From: Collimonas sp. OK307
GTDB lineage: Bacteria; Pseudomonadota; Gammaproteobacteria; Burkholderiales; Burkholderiaceae_D
Length of the DNA stretch: 64,000 bases
Direction of reading: 5' to 3'
Assembly: GCF_900113705.1 (NCBI RefSeq)
Contig: NZ_FOQI01000001.1
Coordinates: 682,001-746,000 of the forward strand
Positions 1 through 7,474 of the stretch are shown here, piece by piece. Position 1 is the first letter of the stretch, and each line of letters starts with the position of its first letter. The notes below the pieces were generated by a model. The model was given only the letters and a program-made list of their open reading frames with translations. It was not told the origin of the DNA and ran no database searches. The translations under genes and the position numbers were made by a program.

Positions 1-1
1 C

Positions 2-595
2 TCTGCCATTGCCGCGGTGGCGCCAGTAATCGACGCCGACGGCAAGGATGTCGCCGCCTCGATCGCGTTTACCGCCGTGCTCGGTGTCGTGGTGGTGCTA
101 GTACTGCCATTCCTGGTGCCGTTGCTATCGCTGTCGCCGGTCCAGTACGGCATTTTTGCCGGATTGACCGTCTATGCCGTACCCCAGGTGCTGGCGGCCA
201 CCGGAGCGGTATCAATGACAAGTGCGCACATCGGCACGCTGGTGAAGCTGGTCCGCGTCCTGATGCTGGGCCCGGTTGTGCTGGTGTTGTCCCTGTTCGG
301 CCGCAAGGAGAGTGGCCTCCGTCCACCGTTATCGCAGATGGTCCCGTGGTTTATCGTCGGCTTCCTGCTGTTGATGGTGCTGCGCTCCTCCGGTCTTATC
401 CCGCAGTTCGCGATCCAGCCGGCGCAGATATCGGCGAATTTCCTGACTATCATGTCGATGGCTGCACTCGGACTCGGCGTTGATGCCCGATCGGTGTTGA
501 AGGCCGGCGGACGGGTCACCGTCGTGGTCATCCTGTCCTTGCTCGTATTGTCCGTAATCAGCTTTTGCCTGATCAAGCTGTTGGGTATCGCCTGA
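2..595 (+). CDS. YeiH/UPF0324-family inner-membrane protein, C-terminal part (5' truncated by window edge)
   Basis: The reading frame is open from the first bases, so the gene starts upstream of the window. The visible ~197 residues begin with AIAAVAPVIDADGKDVAASIAF, the pattern of the C-terminal half of the YeiH family (Pfam Cons_hypoth698, sometimes called putative sulfate exporters). About five hydrophobic segments are visible, ending with a terminal helix rich in V, L and S. Substrate is unknown for most members. It lies 84 bp upstream of the acyl-CoA dehydrogenase on the same strand, with no obvious terminator between. Family assignment is from remembered sequence pattern; function is not established. 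Confidence 0.75.
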   Translation, partial: SAIAAVAPVIDADGKDVAASIAFTAVLGVVVVLVLPFLVPLLSLSPVQYGIFAGLTVYAVPQVLAATGAVSMTSAHIGTLVKLVRVLMLGPVVLVLSLFGRKESGLRPPLSQMVPWFIVGFLLLMVLRSSGLIPQFAIQPAQISANFLTIMSMAALGLGVDARSVLKAGGRVTVVVILSLLVLSVISFCLIKLLGIA

Positions 596-679
596 ATCTA
601 TAGACGTGGCACGGAATCGTGACAAAATGCCAAAGTGGTTGAACTGGCGACCTATCCTGCACAACAAAGGAAATTTGAC

Positions 680-1867
680 ATGAGCACATATAAAATTCAA
701 TTCAATCACGAGGATCCGTTGCTCTTGGATATGCAACTGAGCGCCGAAGAGCGCATGGTGCGCGACGCAGCCCGCGCCTATGCGCAAGAGCGATTAATGC
801 CGCGCGTCCAGCTCGCCTTTCGAAATGAACATACCGACCGCGCCATTTTCAACGAAATGGGTGAACTCGGCCTTCTTGGTGCGACCATTCCAGAACAGTA
901 TGGCGGCGCCGGCCTTAACTACGTCTCGTATGGCCTGATCGCACGGGAAATTGAACGCACCGATTCTGGCTATCGTTCAATGATGAGCGTCCAGTCGTCT
1001 CTGGTCATGGTGCCGATCAACGAATTCGGCTCCGAGGAGCAGAAACACAAGTATCTGCCAAAGCTCAGCAGTGGCGAGTGGGTGGGCTGCTTCGGCCTGA
1101 CCGAACCCAACCACGGTTCTGATGCTGGCTCGATGCTTACCCGTGCGCGGGCGGTGGACGGCGGCTACGAACTCTCCGGCAACAAGACCTGGATCACCAA
1201 CTCTCCCATAGCAGATGTATTCGTCGTATGGGCCAAGACCGAAGACGGCGTGATACGCGGCTTTATTCTTGAAAAAGGCTGGAAAGGCCTTTCCACTCCC
1301 GCCATCCACGGCAAGGTTGGCCTGCGCGTTTCAATCACCGGCGAGATCGTCATGGATCAGGTGTTCGTACCCAAGGAAAACATGTTGCCCGGCGCCAGCG
1401 GCCTGAAAGGCCCCTTCACCTGCCTCAATTCTGCTCGCTTCGGGATCGCCTGGGGCGCATTGGGCGCGGCCGAATCCTGCTACGAAACGGCACGCCAATA
1501 TGTCCTCGACCGCAAGCAATTTGGCCGTCCTTTGGCCGCGAATCAACTGATTCAGAAAAAGCTGGCGGATATGGTCACTGAAATCAGTCTCGGCCTTCAG
1601 GGTTGCCTCCGGCTTGGCCGCATGAAGGACGAAGGCATTGCATCAACCGACCTGACCTCCCTCATGAAACGCAACTCTTGCGGCAAGGCCCTGGACATCG
1701 CACGTGTTGCCCGCGACATGCTCGGCGGCAATGGCATTTCGGACGAATTTTCTGTCATCCGCCATATGGTTAATCTTGAGGTTGTGAATACCTACGAAGG
1801 TACCCACGACATTCACGCCCTGATCCTCGGTCGCGCAATTACTGGCATTCCAGCTTTCGCGAACTGA
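680..1867 (+). CDS. gcdH: Glutaryl-CoA dehydrogenase (acyl-CoA dehydrogenase family)
   Basis: FAD enzyme that oxidises and decarboxylates glutaryl-CoA to crotonyl-CoA in lysine, hydroxylysine and tryptophan degradation. The 395-residue length is typical. The FAD-binding stretch [19 protein letters not shown], the substrate-loop area and the C-terminal [19 protein letters not shown] match the glutaryl-CoA branch; the Glu in YEGTHDIH is the catalytic base in that branch. The start at 680 is chosen over an in-frame ATG at 635 because an AAGGAA ribosome-binding site lies just upstream of 680 and the protein then begins like family members. The 3' end overlaps the convergent AraC gene by 29 bp. 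No CaiB-type CoA-transferase, often adjacent in other betaproteobacteria, is seen here. Confidence 0.93.
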   Translation: MSTYKIQFNHEDPLLLDMQLSAEERMVRDAARAYAQERLMPRVQLAFRNEHTDRAIFNEMGELGLLGATIPEQYGGAGLNYVSYGLIAREIERTDSGYRSMMSVQSSLVMVPINEFGSEEQKHKYLPKLSSGEWVGCFGLTEPNHGSDAGSMLTRARAVDGGYELSGNKTWITNSPIADVFVVWAKTEDGVIRGFILEKGWKGLSTPAIHGKVGLRVSITGEIVMDQVFVPKENMLPGASGLKGPFTCLNSARFGIAWGALGAAESCYETARQYVLDRKQFGRPLAANQLIQKKLADMVTEISLGLQGCLRLGRMKDEGIASTDLTSLMKRNSCGKALDIARVARDMLGGNGISDEFSVIRHMVNLEVVNTYEGTHDIHALILGRAITGIPAFAN

Positions 1868-2870
1868 GCAAGCGCTGCCGATAATCGTACGGCGTCTGCC
1901 CGCTCCAGCGGCGGAATGCGCGGCTAAACGCGCTCTGCTCGGAATAGCCCAGCAACTGAGCGATTTCCGTCAATTGCAGGCGCGGGTCGGCCAGATAGTC
2001 TTCGGCCAGGTGTTGGCGAATACTCTCACGTAGTTCCCTGAAATTGATGTCGCTGGCGGCCAGCCGGCGATGCAAGGTGCGGGTCGAAACATGCAGCTCG
2101 TTCGCCACCATCTCCAGCTCCGGCTGGCCTTCGCGCACCAGGCGGGCGATGCAGCGCCGCACCGCCTGTTCAAAATCGTCGCTTGGCGGTAATTGCGCCA
2201 GCAAGGCGTCGGCTTGTCCCTCCAAGACATTCAACAGAACGGTGTCCGGTTGCCGCAACGGCAATGCCAGCAGCGCGCGCGGGAAGCGGATCGAGGTAAC
2301 CGCCTGGCCGAACAATACCGGACAGGCGAACCAGTCCCGATAGGGCTGGAGGTTGGCAGGCGCCGGATTCACGAAGCAGATTTCTGTCGCCACGATACGG
2401 CGGCCGGTGGCGTTGTGCATCAGCTGCATGAGTGCGCTGATGGCGCATTCGTCAACCAGCGGCCCCGGACGGCCTTGGTCGACACCCCATTCGAGCAGCA
2501 AATCGCTGCCCTCCATCGTGGTGCGCATCGGATTGACGTCATACAGCAGACGCTGGTATTGCAAGGTGCGCGCCAGCGCCGCACCCAGGTTCGGGCAAGC
2601 CAGCAGCACATATCCCATCACGCCGAAATGGGCGGGGGTAATGGTCTGGCCCAGGTGCAGGCCAAGCAAAGGATCGTGCAGATGTTCGGCGGCGCGTTGC
2701 AACAAGGCGCGCCAGGCCGCCACCGGGTAACGCAGCAAACCACGGTCGGCTGCTTCCGGCGCGGCTACGCCCAGCAAGGCGGCAGCGGCCACACCCTGCA
2801 TATCAAGATACTCATACAGCAATCGCACGTAGGTGCTGGGAACGACACCCCGCACCGGCTGCTCCGTCAT
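1839..2870 (-). CDS. AraC-family transcriptional regulator (OruR/ArgR-like, arabinose-binding-type N-terminal domain)
   Basis: The C-terminal ~100 residues form a double helix-turn-helix of the AraC/XylS type, including [20 protein letters not shown] and [11 protein letters not shown]. The N-terminal ~200 residues resemble the PF12625 ligand-binding domain found in AraC regulators such as OruR. The frame is open up to 2939; the ATG at 2870 (MTEQPVRG) or 2882 (MHPT) fits family N-termini better than the longest version. It is divergent from the sterol desaturase gene at 2980, about 110 bp away, and is a plausible regulator of it. The ligand cannot be told from sequence. Confidence 0.85.
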   Translation of the reverse strand: MTEQPVRGVVPSTYVRLLYEYLDMQGVAAAALLGVAAPEAADRGLLRYPVAAWRALLQRAAEHLHDPLLGLHLGQTITPAHFGVMGYVLLACPNLGAALARTLQYQRLLYDVNPMRTTMEGSDLLLEWGVDQGRPGPLVDECAISALMQLMHNATGRRIVATEICFVNPAPANLQPYRDWFACPVLFGQAVTSIRFPRALLALPLRQPDTVLLNVLEGQADALLAQLPPSDDFEQAVRRCIARLVREGQPELEMVANELHVSTRTLHRRLAASDINFRELRESIRQHLAEDYLADPRLQLTEIAQLLGYSEQSAFSRAFRRWSGQTPYDYRQRLLSSRKLECQ

Positions 2871-2979
2871 GGTTGGGTGCATGGCGAGAATTGTCAAATA
2901 TTTGTCTGTCGCGGTCAAGCCTTTAAACTTCGCGGGCACTAGAATCGATTACATCGACAAAGCGCATAGGCGGTACATC

Positions 2980-3888
2980 ATGATGGATCTGATTGCCTGG
3001 ATGGAAACCACCTTCGGTTCCCATATAGAGTGGAAACAGGTGGTGCTGATCGGCATGACGCCATTGTTCCTGATCGGTTTTGCCATCGAATGGCAGGTCA
3101 TGCGCAAGCGCGGCAGCCGTCAGCAATTCTGCCAGCAGTTCTACTGGAAAGACATCCTGACCAATCTCACCCTCGGCAGCAGCTACCAGCTGTTCGAACT
3201 GGCTGTGCATGTGCTATTCGTCGGCGCCGCCATTTTCTGGTTCTGGCACCATCGCTTCTTTACGATTCCAATCAACGGCTGGACCCTGCTGCCGATTTTC
3301 GTCGGTGTCGAATTTTGCTACTACTGGTTCCATCGCAGCAGCCATCGCGTACGCTGGTTCTGGACCGCCCACGTAGTGCACCACAGCGGCGAGCATATGA
3401 ACATGACGACTGCAATGCGCCAGTCGATGCTCTATCCGATCACCGGCTGGTGGCTGTTTTTCATGCCGCTGGTGCTGCTGGGCGTGCATCCGGCAGTGGT
3501 GTTCATCCTGTATGCCTGCGATCTGGTATATCAGTTCTTCATCCACACCGAAAGCGTCGGCAAGCTGCATCCGGTGCTGGAATATCTGTTCGACACACCC
3601 AGCAACCACCGCGCGCATCATGGCCGCAACGACTGCTATATCGACAAGAATTATGGCGGCGTGCTGATCATTTTCGACCGTCTGTTCGGGACCTATGTGG
3701 AAGAACAGGAAGCAGTAGATTACGGCATCAAGCGCCAGGTCTACAGCCACAATCCGCTGACCCTCAACTTCCACGAATTCATTGCGATGTGGCGCGACGT
3801 GGCGCAGCCGGGTAATTTGAAGCAGCGCCTGAAACACCTATGGGCGCCGCCGGAATATGAGCGCGGCGATGTCCCTGTATTCGGCTAG
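2980..3888 (+). CDS. Sterol desaturase / fatty acid hydroxylase superfamily membrane protein
   Basis: Di-iron integral membrane oxidoreductase. The histidine clusters of the superfamily are present: HRSSH (around residue 120), HVVHH (around 135) and HRAHH (around 210), embedded among four or more hydrophobic segments. The start at 2980 (MMDLIAWMETTFGS) is preferred to the longer frame from 2833, which would overlap the divergent AraC gene. The last ~7 codons overlap sequence that reads on the other strand as integrase (LAEYRD), so the natural C-terminus has probably been replaced (see findings). Substrate is unknown; neighbours suggest control by the divergent AraC regulator. Confidence 0.85.
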   Translation: MMDLIAWMETTFGSHIEWKQVVLIGMTPLFLIGFAIEWQVMRKRGSRQQFCQQFYWKDILTNLTLGSSYQLFELAVHVLFVGAAIFWFWHHRFFTIPINGWTLLPIFVGVEFCYYWFHRSSHRVRWFWTAHVVHHSGEHMNMTTAMRQSMLYPITGWWLFFMPLVLLGVHPAVVFILYACDLVYQFFIHTESVGKLHPVLEYLFDTPSNHRAHHGRNDCYIDKNYGGVLIIFDRLFGTYVEEQEAVDYGIKRQVYSHNPLTLNFHEFIAMWRDVAQPGNLKQRLKHLWAPPEYERGDVPVFG

Positions 3889-4206
3889 ATGTTTGCCACG
3901 GATGGCGGGCAGCGGCAAAGATGCGAGCGGATTACGCAACCAAGCGTTGATACGTCGCAGTTCATTGGAAAAGCTTTTCTTACGAGGAGTAACTTCTAGT
4001 GCGTATCGACTGAGTGCTTTACCGAGTGTCAAGGCGTCGGCATCCCTTAGGGCACCACCTAATCCTTGGAGCAATTGCCCCTCGCTCTCGGAGGCCCATT
4101 GAACCGCTTCAGAGTTCGAGGAAAAGGTACGGACGGCTTCGGGATGTCCTTTAATACGGACCCGCGCTTGATATTGCGAAGGGCTACGTTTACGGATTTG
4201 TGCCAT
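3838..4206 (-). pseudogene. Truncated tyrosine-type integrase (N-terminal remnant) beside tRNA-Lys
   Basis: The ORF starts at 4206 with an AGGAG site 8 bp upstream and reads MAQIRKRSPSQYQARVRIKG, the DUF-like arm-binding N-terminus of phage/island integrases, then a core-binding stretch ending GKHLAEYRDIAA. It stops after about 122 residues; the whole catalytic domain with its R-H-R-Y residues is missing. It begins about 140 bp from the 3' end of the tRNA-Lys and reads away from it, the standard arrangement of an integrated island. The break coincides with the 3' end of the sterol desaturase gene. It is a relic of a lost island rather than a working recombinase. Confidence 0.8.
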
Positions 4207-4343
4207 GTTAAAAATCTCCTGGTTGGAGACCCAACGGCGCAAAAATGGCGCAAAACGCAGAAGCACTAGGTGCGCACCGCACAAAGCAAAAAGGGCTTCC
4301 TCGCGGAAACCCTTATGCCTACCAGCACTTACTGATGTTCTGT

Positions 4344-4419
4344 TGGTGGGGCGTGTGTGATTCGAACACACGACCTACGGATTAAGAGTCCGCTGCTCTA
4401 CCAGCTGAGCTAACGCCCC
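4344..4419 (-). tRNA. tRNA-Lys (anticodon CUU)
   Basis: On the minus strand a complete 76-nt cloverleaf can be folded: acceptor GGGGCGT/ACGCCCC, D arm GCTC/GAGC, anticodon arm GCGGA/TCCGT with loop CTCTTAA giving anticodon CTT, variable AGGTC, T arm GTGTG/CACAC with loop TTCGAAT, discriminator A and an encoded CCA. It reads lysine codon AAG. Its 3' end faces the integrase remnant, so this tRNA has served as an attachment site. Confidence 0.97.
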
Positions 4420-4533
4420 AACAGGGGACGAATTATAGCTGCTGTTTATTTTAATTGCTAGTTCTTCGCGGGAATTTCTATCAAATTAAATATCAATCGT
4501 TGTTTCCGCCCGTCCCCATGCATCAGCGGGGGT

Positions 4534-5007
4534 TCAAGCAGTGACCAAACCAACCCAGTGCAAGGTTGATTCATCCTGCGCTGACTGGGTGCGCTTGGCT
4601 GGCTCGACGCCCTTGGCGGCTGCGATGGCCGACTTATAGATGGTCTTTTGATTCTTTCTTAGTAACCGTTGCTCGATGCGCCGGGTATACAAATCGCCGT
4701 ATTCCACAATTCGTCCCAACGTCCGCACCAATTCCGCATCGTCAATCGCGCTTTGCGCCAGCTGACGCCAGAAATCGCATTCGGTCCAGCGCCTGAAACG
4801 CATGTAAGCCGTGCTGGAACTGCCAAACTGCTGGGGCAAATGACGCCACACGGTTTTATTCACCACTACCCACAATACCGCCTCGATAAACAAACGGTTG
4901 TTTTTTGCATTGGCGCCGGGATCACTCTGCTTGCCCGTCAGGAGCGGCTCCAGCATTTGCCATTGCTCATCTTGAAGCTTGATTTCCTGCTTTTGCACGT
5001 GATCCAT
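4534..5007 (-). CDS. Orphan IS5-type transposase N-terminal (DUF4096-like) protein, no DDE domain
   Basis: A 157-residue ORF. Residues ~10-95 match the DUF4096 domain that opens IS5/IS427-group transposases: DEQWQMLEPLL, then KNNRLFIEAVLWVVVNKTVWRHLP and YMRFRRW. The rest (DAELVRTLGRIVEYGDLY to the end) is not transposase-like, and no catalytic DDE reading frame follows on either strand before the tRNA. No terminal inverted repeats are visible around it. It is either a decayed insertion sequence or a domesticated DNA-binding protein; the intact frame favours the latter slightly. Confidence 0.6.
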   Translation of the reverse strand: MDHVQKQEIKLQDEQWQMLEPLLTGKQSDPGANAKNNRLFIEAVLWVVVNKTVWRHLPQQFGSSSTAYMRFRRWTECDFWRQLAQSAIDDAELVRTLGRIVEYGDLYTRRIEQRLLRKNQKTIYKSAIAAAKGVEPAKRTQSAQDESTLHWVGLVTA

Positions 5008-5149
5008 CGTGGCGGCCCCTGAAAAAATTCTGTTGCGCGAATTGCCTCTCTTGCGAGGCTCAGGCTTAACATTCTAGCGACGGGGGACGGCAAGGAATAT
5101 AGGACAAGTCTTAAAATTGGAGGCAATGTGTTGCCCTGCCCAATTAATC

Positions 5150-5773
5150 TCAGAGCGGATCCGGCCAGGCGCGCATCGCTTGCGCACCTATCGCCAGCAG
5201 CTTCTCGCGGCTGGCGTTGTCACGTGCCTGGGTCGACATGCCGTGAATGACCGTGACGAAAAAACTGGCTAGTGAAGCGGTGTCGGTATCGGCCGCCATC
5301 TCGCCATCGGCGACGCCGCGATCCAGCCGCGCTTTGATGCCGGCTTCCATCTGTCCACGGTAATCCGCCAGCACTTCCTGCACATGCGACGAGGCTGCGG
5401 TGCAATTGGTGGCTGAAGTCACGACCATGCAGCCGGGCGGCTGATTCGGGTCGGTTTGAGAAATCGCGATTACCTCGAGATAGCTCCTGATGCTTTCCTT
5501 TGCCGTTAGTGGCTCAGCCACAATCGACTCAAAAAAACAGGGTTTTTTGGCCAGGTAATATTCCACCGCTTCCAGGAACAAGCGTTCCTTGTCGCCGAAT
5601 GCGGTGTACAGGCTGGGCGGCGTGATTCCCATGGCGGTGGTCAGGTCATTGAGCGAGGTCGCCTCGTACCCGTAACGCCAGAAAACCATCATCGCGCTCT
5701 CCAGCGCAGTTTCCCTATCAAACGATAAAGGACGGCCGGCCTTCTTGCGCGGCTTGTCTTGTGTCATTTCCAT
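5150..5773 (-). CDS. TetR/AcrR-family repressor, probable local regulator of the RND efflux operon
   Basis: 207 residues. The N-terminal helix-turn-helix spans roughly residues 18-65 (FDRETALESAMMVFWRYGYEATSLNDLTTAMGITPPSLYTAFGDKERLF), a classic TetR pattern. The C-terminal ligand domain is alpha-helical and carries CMVVTSATNC, common in AcrR-type members. It is divergent from the mexEF-oprN-like operon. Two related operator-like sites (5772-5786 and 5836-5850) flank a strong promoter, one of them touching the start codon, consistent with repression of both itself and the pump. The inducer is unknown. Confidence 0.88.
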   Translation of the reverse strand: MEMTQDKPRKKAGRPLSFDRETALESAMMVFWRYGYEATSLNDLTTAMGITPPSLYTAFGDKERLFLEAVEYYLAKKPCFFESIVAEPLTAKESIRSYLEVIAISQTDPNQPPGCMVVTSATNCTAASSHVQEVLADYRGQMEAGIKARLDRGVADGEMAADTDTASLASFFVTVIHGMSTQARDNASREKLLAIGAQAMRAWPDPL

Positions 5774-5786
5774 AGTGATCGATATT
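5772..5786. promoter_or_regulatory. TetR operator-like site, copy 1
   Basis: ATAGTGATCGATATT. Its reverse complement shares CGATCACTAT with the second copy at 5836-5850, so the two copies are in inverted orientation. Each is an imperfect palindrome ATAnnGATCnnTAT. This copy overlaps the start of the tetR gene. Confidence 0.6.
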
Positions 5787-5793
5787 AAACCAC

Positions 5794-5822
5794 TTGACAG
5801 CGCAAAACAAGCCCGCTAGAGT
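5794..5822 (+). promoter_or_regulatory. Sigma-70 promoter between the two TetR operator-like sites
   Basis: A perfect TTGACA (5794-5799), 17-bp spacer, then TAGAGT (5817-5822) on the plus strand. It points to the RND operon, giving a leader of roughly 370 nt. The position between the two repeats suits repression by TetR. Confidence 0.6.
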
Positions 5823-5835
5823 CGCATCATAATTC

Positions 5836-5850
5836 ATAGCGATCACTATT
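5836..5850. promoter_or_regulatory. TetR operator-like site, copy 2
   Basis: ATAGCGATCACTATT, inverted relative to the first copy and placed just downstream of the predicted transcription start. Sharing of ten bases with copy 1 in a gene-free region is the evidence. Confidence 0.6.
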
Positions 5851-6202
5851 AAATAGAAATTCTGAGGATGCCGGATGTGACCAAAAAGAAACATTAGTGT
5901 CTCACAGAATTAAATTCGATGTTTTTCGAGCGCGATTTTTTGCTTTCAAACAACTAGGGAATCAGCACTTTTGGAGGATCGGACAAGAAGCGTGCAGTAA
6001 GCGGCTATCGGCTGAAGGCCAGCCGACCTTATATTGCTAATCATGATTTGAGGCACGCCAAGCCAATCAAGAACGCCAATGCCGGTCGCCCGACCAAACC
6101 TAGACCTTGAAACCTTACCCGTACGGTCTTCCGCTCAAGTGATTGTTTCAGATTACGCAGTTATTCATTTCCGTTTCCACACATATTATCCAGGGGTCTC
6201 AC
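5851..6202. other. Gene-free leader of the RND operon
   Basis: About 350 bases with no convincing gene. A nine-codon frame starts at 5868 after GAGG (MPDVTKKKH) and could be a leader peptide, but nothing else supports it. No strong hairpin was noticed. Confidence 0.3.
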
Positions 6203-7414
6203 ATGCAAACTTCGACACCATTATTTTCTCGTAAAGCGATTGCGATTGCGGTCGGCATCCTCGTCCTCGCCGCCGCCGGCACCTTCACCCTGACTAGCCG
6301 CCAAGCCAAAGCGGTCAGCCCGCCACCTGCTGCGGTATCGGTCTCGGTGGCTGCAGTCCTGGAAAAATCGGTCACTGAATGGGATGATTTTTCGGGACGG
6401 GTGGAAGCAATTGAAAGGGTTGAAATACGGCCACGCGTATCCGGCACTATCGACGCCGTGCATTTTCAGGAAGGCCAGCTGGTGAAAAAGGGCGATCCGC
6501 TGTTCACCATCGATCCCCGCCCCTACCAAGCCGAGCTGGCGCGTGCAGTGGCTACCCAGGCTGGCGCCCAGGCCGGACTGGCGTTGGCAAAAACCGAACT
6601 GGCCCGCACCAGCCGCCTGATCGAAGAACATGCAGTAGCCCAGCGTGAACTGGACCAACGTAACAATGCTCTGCTGGAAGCTGACGCCAGCCTTAAGGCG
6701 GCGGACGCAGCGGTGCAAACTGCGCGCCTGAACTTGCAATACACATCGATTTCAGCGCCGGTCAGCGGCCGCGTCTCGCGCGCTGAAATCACGGTCGGCA
6801 ACCTGGTCGGCGCGGGTGTCGCTTCACCGGCCTTGACTACCGTGGTATCGGTGTCGCCGGTGTATGTCAGCTTCGAAGTGGATGAGCAAACCTACATCCG
6901 CTACGCCGCCAACGGCGCCGTCGGCAATTCCGGCGTGAGTCACTTGCCGGTCTCTATCGGCCTGGCCAGCGAAGACGGCTATCCGCATCAAGGCCAGATA
7001 AAGGCTTTCGACAACCGGCTTGACACCGCCTCCGGCACCATGCGCGTGCGCGCCGTGTTCGACAACCAGAACGGCGCCCTCACCCCGGGCATGTACGCCC
7101 GGGTACGCACCGGCGGCTCGGCGGCTGAAACGGCCGTGCTGATCGACGACAAGGCAGTCGGCAACGACCAGGACAAGAAATACGTCATGGTGCTGGGCGC
7201 CGACAACAAGGTCACGTATCGCCCGGTCAAGCTCGGTCCGATTGTCGATGGCTTGCGCGTGGTCCGTTCCGGTCTCAAGAAAGATGAGCGGATTGTCGTC
7301 AACGGCTTGCAACGGATACGTCCGAACGACCTGGTCACGCCGGTCACCGTAACCATGGATGGAGAAAACACTTCTCCCGCCAAGGCTGCAGTGACGGTGG
7401 CTAGTGCTAAATAA
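6203..7414 (+). CDS. RND efflux periplasmic adaptor (MexE-like membrane fusion protein)
   Basis: Periplasmic adaptor that links the inner-membrane RND pump to the outer-membrane channel. An N-terminal hydrophobic stretch (residues ~10-28, AIAVGILVLAAAGTFTL) anchors it. WDDFSGRVEAIERVEIRPRVSGTI and VKKGDPLFTIDPRPY are hallmark MexE-type lipoyl-domain sequences, followed by a coiled-coil hairpin (~100-170) and beta-barrel. The start at 6203 (MQTSTPLF) is preferred to the upstream in-frame ATG at 6143, which only adds an uncharacteristic tail; GGGG lies 8 bp before it. First gene of a three-gene operon behind the TetR-controlled promoter. Confidence 0.92.
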   Translation: MQTSTPLFSRKAIAIAVGILVLAAAGTFTLTSRQAKAVSPPPAAVSVSVAAVLEKSVTEWDDFSGRVEAIERVEIRPRVSGTIDAVHFQEGQLVKKGDPLFTIDPRPYQAELARAVATQAGAQAGLALAKTELARTSRLIEEHAVAQRELDQRNNALLEADASLKAADAAVQTARLNLQYTSISAPVSGRVSRAEITVGNLVGAGVASPALTTVVSVSPVYVSFEVDEQTYIRYAANGAVGNSGVSHLPVSIGLASEDGYPHQGQIKAFDNRLDTASGTMRVRAVFDNQNGALTPGMYARVRTGGSAAETAVLIDDKAVGNDQDKKYVMVLGADNKVTYRPVKLGPIVDGLRVVRSGLKKDERIVVNGLQRIRPNDLVTPVTVTMDGENTSPAKAAVTVASAK

Positions 7415-7474
7415 CAAAGGCAACGACGATCAGCACGATTTTATCGACGCCAAACACAAGCAGAGCCCAACACC

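Noticed and set aside
610-621. Short palindrome CACG-GAAT-CGTG before gcdH
   Set aside because: Only four-base arms; expected by chance at this length.
2193-2942. 249-codon plus-strand frame opposite the AraC regulator
   Set aside because: Rich in Q, R and G in a non-protein-like pattern and wholly inside a well-supported AraC gene.
5868-5897. Nine-codon frame after GAGG in the efflux leader
   Set aside because: Too short to support as a gene; no attenuator-like fold nearby.
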